Source of the DNA: Pseudomonadota bacterium
Lineage (GTDB): Bacteria > Pseudomonadota > Alphaproteobacteria > UBA828 > JAPUJA01
Assembly: GCA_027296525.1 (NCBI GenBank)
Contig: JAPUJA010000210.1
Coordinates: forward strand, 1 to 8,828
DNA: 8,828 nt
Reading direction: 5' to 3'
Under the pieces are notes generated by a model, which had not been told where the DNA came from, searched no databases, and was given only the letters and a program-made list of their open reading frames with translations. The position numbers and the translations under genes were made by a program. This document shows, in pieces, positions 7,131 through 8,828 of this stretch (position 1 is the first letter of the stretch; the number at the start of each line of letters is the position of its first letter).

Positions 7131-7135
7131 GGAGG
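7131..7135 (+). promoter_or_regulatory. Strong ribosome binding site of the multicopper oxidase
   Basis: GGAGG stands six bases before the ATG at 7142 and fixes this start. The in-frame TTG at 7136 touches the site itself and is rejected. This is the best Shine-Dalgarno sequence in the window. Confidence 0.75.
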
Positions 7136-7141
7136 TTGGCG

Positions 7142-8413
7142 ATGCAAAAATCCGATGATTCCACCATGCCGCCCCGGGCGGACGCGCGGGGCGAACCGGA
7201 TGAGAGTTTGCCGCTGACGCGGCGGAATCTGCTCCGCTCGGCGGCGGCGGCCACGGGCGGCGCGCTGCTTGGTTCGGCGCTCTCGCCGCCGGCCTCGGCC
7301 GCCGGCTATCAAGGCGGCGAGGGCTCGATGATGTTCATGCCGGGTCACAGCATGATCGGTGCCCACACCGAGGCTCTGGGCGCGCCCGCCGATCACGAGG
7401 TGCGCTATCGCGAGTTCGATCTCACCTTCGATATCGTCGAGCACGAGCTTCTGCCGCGTGTCCGTTTTCCGGTGTTTGCCTTCAATAAGCGGGTGCCTGG
7501 GCCCGTCTTTCGGGTCCAGGAGAACGACTGGATCAAGGTTAACGCCACCAACAAGACCGAGGTAATGCACACCATCCACTGGCATGGCGTCGACCTGATC
7601 TACACCATGGACGGCGTGCCGATGGTGACCCAGGACCCGATCCATCCCGAGGAGACCTTCGTTTACCGATTCCAGGCGCGTCCGGCGGGCACCCGCTTCT
7701 ATCACTGCCACTGGTCGACGCCACTGCACATGATGTCGGCGCTGCACGGCGCCTTCATCATCGATTCGCCGGACGATCCGGTGCGCGCCCAGTTCCCCTA
7801 CACACGCGACTACGTGTTGGTGCTCGAGTCGTTCGACACGGTATTCACGCGCAAACAAATGAACGCCGTGCTGGGCGGCATGAAACGCGTCAACAAGCTG
7901 ATGGCCATGGGTAAGTTGGACCCGGCCACCCATGGTTTCTTCCGCGACTACGACGAAATGCTGGCGGCCATCGAGGCCGGATGGCGGCCGCCATACGCCA
8001 TGGGTAACTCCGAGGCCCTGGTTCCCGATCCCAATTTCTTCGCCATCAACGGCAAGTGTTATCCGGCGACCGAGAAGATCGGCATCGTCCGCGATGAGTT
8101 CATCCGCATCCGCCTGATCAATGGCGGTTTTCTGGTCCACCACATGCACCTGCACGGTCACCAGTTCTGGCATGTCGCCGAAGACGGCAACCCGATACCG
8201 CAGCCGCTTCGCAAGAACACCATCGAGGTCGGGCCGGGCAAGACCCAGGACATCATCGTGCTCGGCAACAATCCGGGTTTCTGGACGTTCCACGACCACG
8301 ACGTGCGCCGCGTCATGAACAATGGCGTCTACCCGGGCGGCATGTTGACCATGCTGGTCTACGAGGACATGGAGGACCCGCCCTACGTGCCCTCCATCGC
8401 CATCAACGAGTGA
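7142..8413 (+). CDS. Tat-exported two-domain multicopper oxidase with type 1 copper in domain 1
   Basis: This 423-residue periplasmic oxidase would couple one-electron oxidation of a metal ion or organic substrate to reduction of oxygen. The Tat signal is LTRRNLLRS (25-33) with a hydrophobic run to about 48 and likely cleavage after ASA (51-53). Domain 1 has HTIHWHG (143-149) and FYHCHW (186-191). Domain 2 has HMHLHGH (334-340) and FHDHD (383-387). The four HxH motifs needed for the trinuclear copper centre are thus complete. The type 1 cysteine is C189, with probable ligands H143 and H196; L201 occupies the position expected for the axial ligand. In domain 2 the equivalent Cys is D385, so only one type 1 site is expected, as in type C two-domain oxidases. 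A Met/His-rich segment (63-75) follows the signal, and a long linker (about 231-300) joins the domains. Substrate is unknown. Confidence 0.9.
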   Translation: MQKSDDSTMPPRADARGEPDESLPLTRRNLLRSAAAATGGALLGSALSPPASAAGYQGGEGSMMFMPGHSMIGAHTEALGAPADHEVRYREFDLTFDIVEHELLPRVRFPVFAFNKRVPGPVFRVQENDWIKVNATNKTEVMHTIHWHGVDLIYTMDGVPMVTQDPIHPEETFVYRFQARPAGTRFYHCHWSTPLHMMSALHGAFIIDSPDDPVRAQFPYTRDYVLVLESFDTVFTRKQMNAVLGGMKRVNKLMAMGKLDPATHGFFRDYDEMLAAIEAGWRPPYAMGNSEALVPDPNFFAINGKCYPATEKIGIVRDEFIRIRLINGGFLVHHMHLHGHQFWHVAEDGNPIPQPLRKNTIEVGPGKTQDIIVLGNNPGFWTFHDHDVRRVMNNGVYPGGMLTMLVYEDMEDPPYVPSIAINE

Positions 8414-8460
8414 TGACACCAAACCGCCCGACGAAGCGTTTTACGGGAGCGCCAAAACCC

Positions 8461-8828
8461 ATGCGGACGTTGCGAATTCTGACGCTTGCCGGCGCCTGCG
8501 CCGTGGCCGCGAGCGGCACGGGCATGGCTCTCGAGGTCGACCCGGAGGTTTTGCCCGAGGTCAACATCGGCGGCCGCGGCGTGGTCACCGCGAACTACCG
8601 CGACCGGGACCTGGCCAGCGGCGGCAATGACAATGGCGGTGAACTGGACGTGGAAGACTCGAGTTTGCTGCTAGGATTCAGCAAGTTCCTGTTCAACGAC
8701 GTCGATTACGGTTTCGCGACCATCGGCATCAAGGCGCCGGACGACGACACCGACCTGAGGGACGACATTTTCCTTCATGAACTCCATGTCGGCATCGGCG
8801 CGCGCGTATCCGAACTTCTGTTGGGCCG
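8461..8828 (+). CDS. Outer-membrane beta-barrel or porin-like protein, N-terminal part (cut by window edge)
   Basis: The reading frame starts at ATG 8461 and runs off the right edge after 122 codons. A Sec signal peptide is clear: MRTLRILTLAGACAVAASGT, with likely cleavage after GMA (21-23). The mature part shows alternating polar/apolar strands typical of a barrel: about 34-48, 67-78, 83-93 and 103-115, with aromatic residues and glycines. An acidic loop follows the third strand (PDDDTDLRDD, 93-102). It resembles porin-type proteins (OprP or LbtU-like) in general style, but the family is not certain from this fragment. GGGAG at 8445-8449 is a ribosome site with an 11-base gap. It lies 47 bases after the oxidase stop with no terminator between, so the two genes are probably co-transcribed. 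Confidence 0.7.
   Translation, partial: MRTLRILTLAGACAVAASGTGMALEVDPEVLPEVNIGGRGVVTANYRDRDLASGGNDNGGELDVEDSSLLLGFSKFLFNDVDYGFATIGIKAPDDDTDLRDDIFLHELHVGIGARVSELLLG

Noticed and set aside
8286..8313. Second type 1 copper site in domain 2 of the oxidase
   Set aside because: The motif reads H-D-H, so the essential Cys is absent. The segment keeps only trinuclear-centre histidines.
6815..8422. 535-codon open frame on the - strand opposite the oxidase
   Set aside because: It is antisense to a clear multicopper oxidase with all copper motifs and crosses into the neighbouring small gene. Such long shadows are usual in GC-rich DNA, and the translation is a low-complexity mix of His, Arg and Asp with no recognisable domain.
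8414..8460. Terminator between the oxidase and the barrel gene
   Set aside because: Only a weak GTTTT/AAAAC match is present, with no GC stem followed by T's, so co-transcription is more likely.

Overview
The window looks like chromosomal DNA from a GC-rich alphaproteobacterium, possibly Rhodospirillales-like. The evidence is the tightly packed, mostly C/G-ending codons, GTG starts in stop/start overlaps, Tat-exported periplasmic proteins, and protein families common in that class. The placement is an inference from style, not from a marker gene. All supported genes lie on the + strand.

Left part (1-279): no supported gene. It holds an intrinsic terminator for something upstream (139-175) and a plausible sigma70-type promoter (227-256) whose spacer carries a 15-base dyad. 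Transporter operon (280-5919): a complete Dpp/Opp-type ABC importer. It has a Tat-signal family 5 substrate-binding protein, two permeases, and one polypeptide that fuses both ATPases. A stem-loop sits between the binding-protein gene and the first permease gene. The last three genes are joined by overlaps of 4 and 11 bases. A uracil-DNA glycosylase-superfamily gene with four cysteines (5916-6551) is coupled to the ATPase gene by an ATGA overlap. A compact hairpin plus T-run (6565-6586) probably ends this unit.

Right part (6587-8828): an extended -10 promoter lies almost on top of the start of a small exported Cys/His/Met-rich protein (6615-7040). Next come a Tat-exported two-domain multicopper oxidase (7142-8413) and the start of an outer-membrane beta-barrel-like protein that runs off the right edge (8461-8828). 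The oxidase keeps all four HxH motifs of the trinuclear copper centre. Its type 1 copper cysteine is in domain 1, and domain 2 has Asp in the equivalent place. Together these three genes look like an envelope copper or redox cassette. Its substrate is unknown.

The transporter/glycosylase unit and the copper cassette appear to be separate transcription units. Leucine codon choice changes from mostly CTC in the first permease gene to mostly CTG in most of the oxidase, which hints at a different history for the right-hand cassette. I see no tRNA, rRNA, CRISPR array, insertion sequence or phage gene. The best candidate for something less well described is the small Cys/His protein, oxidase and barrel trio.
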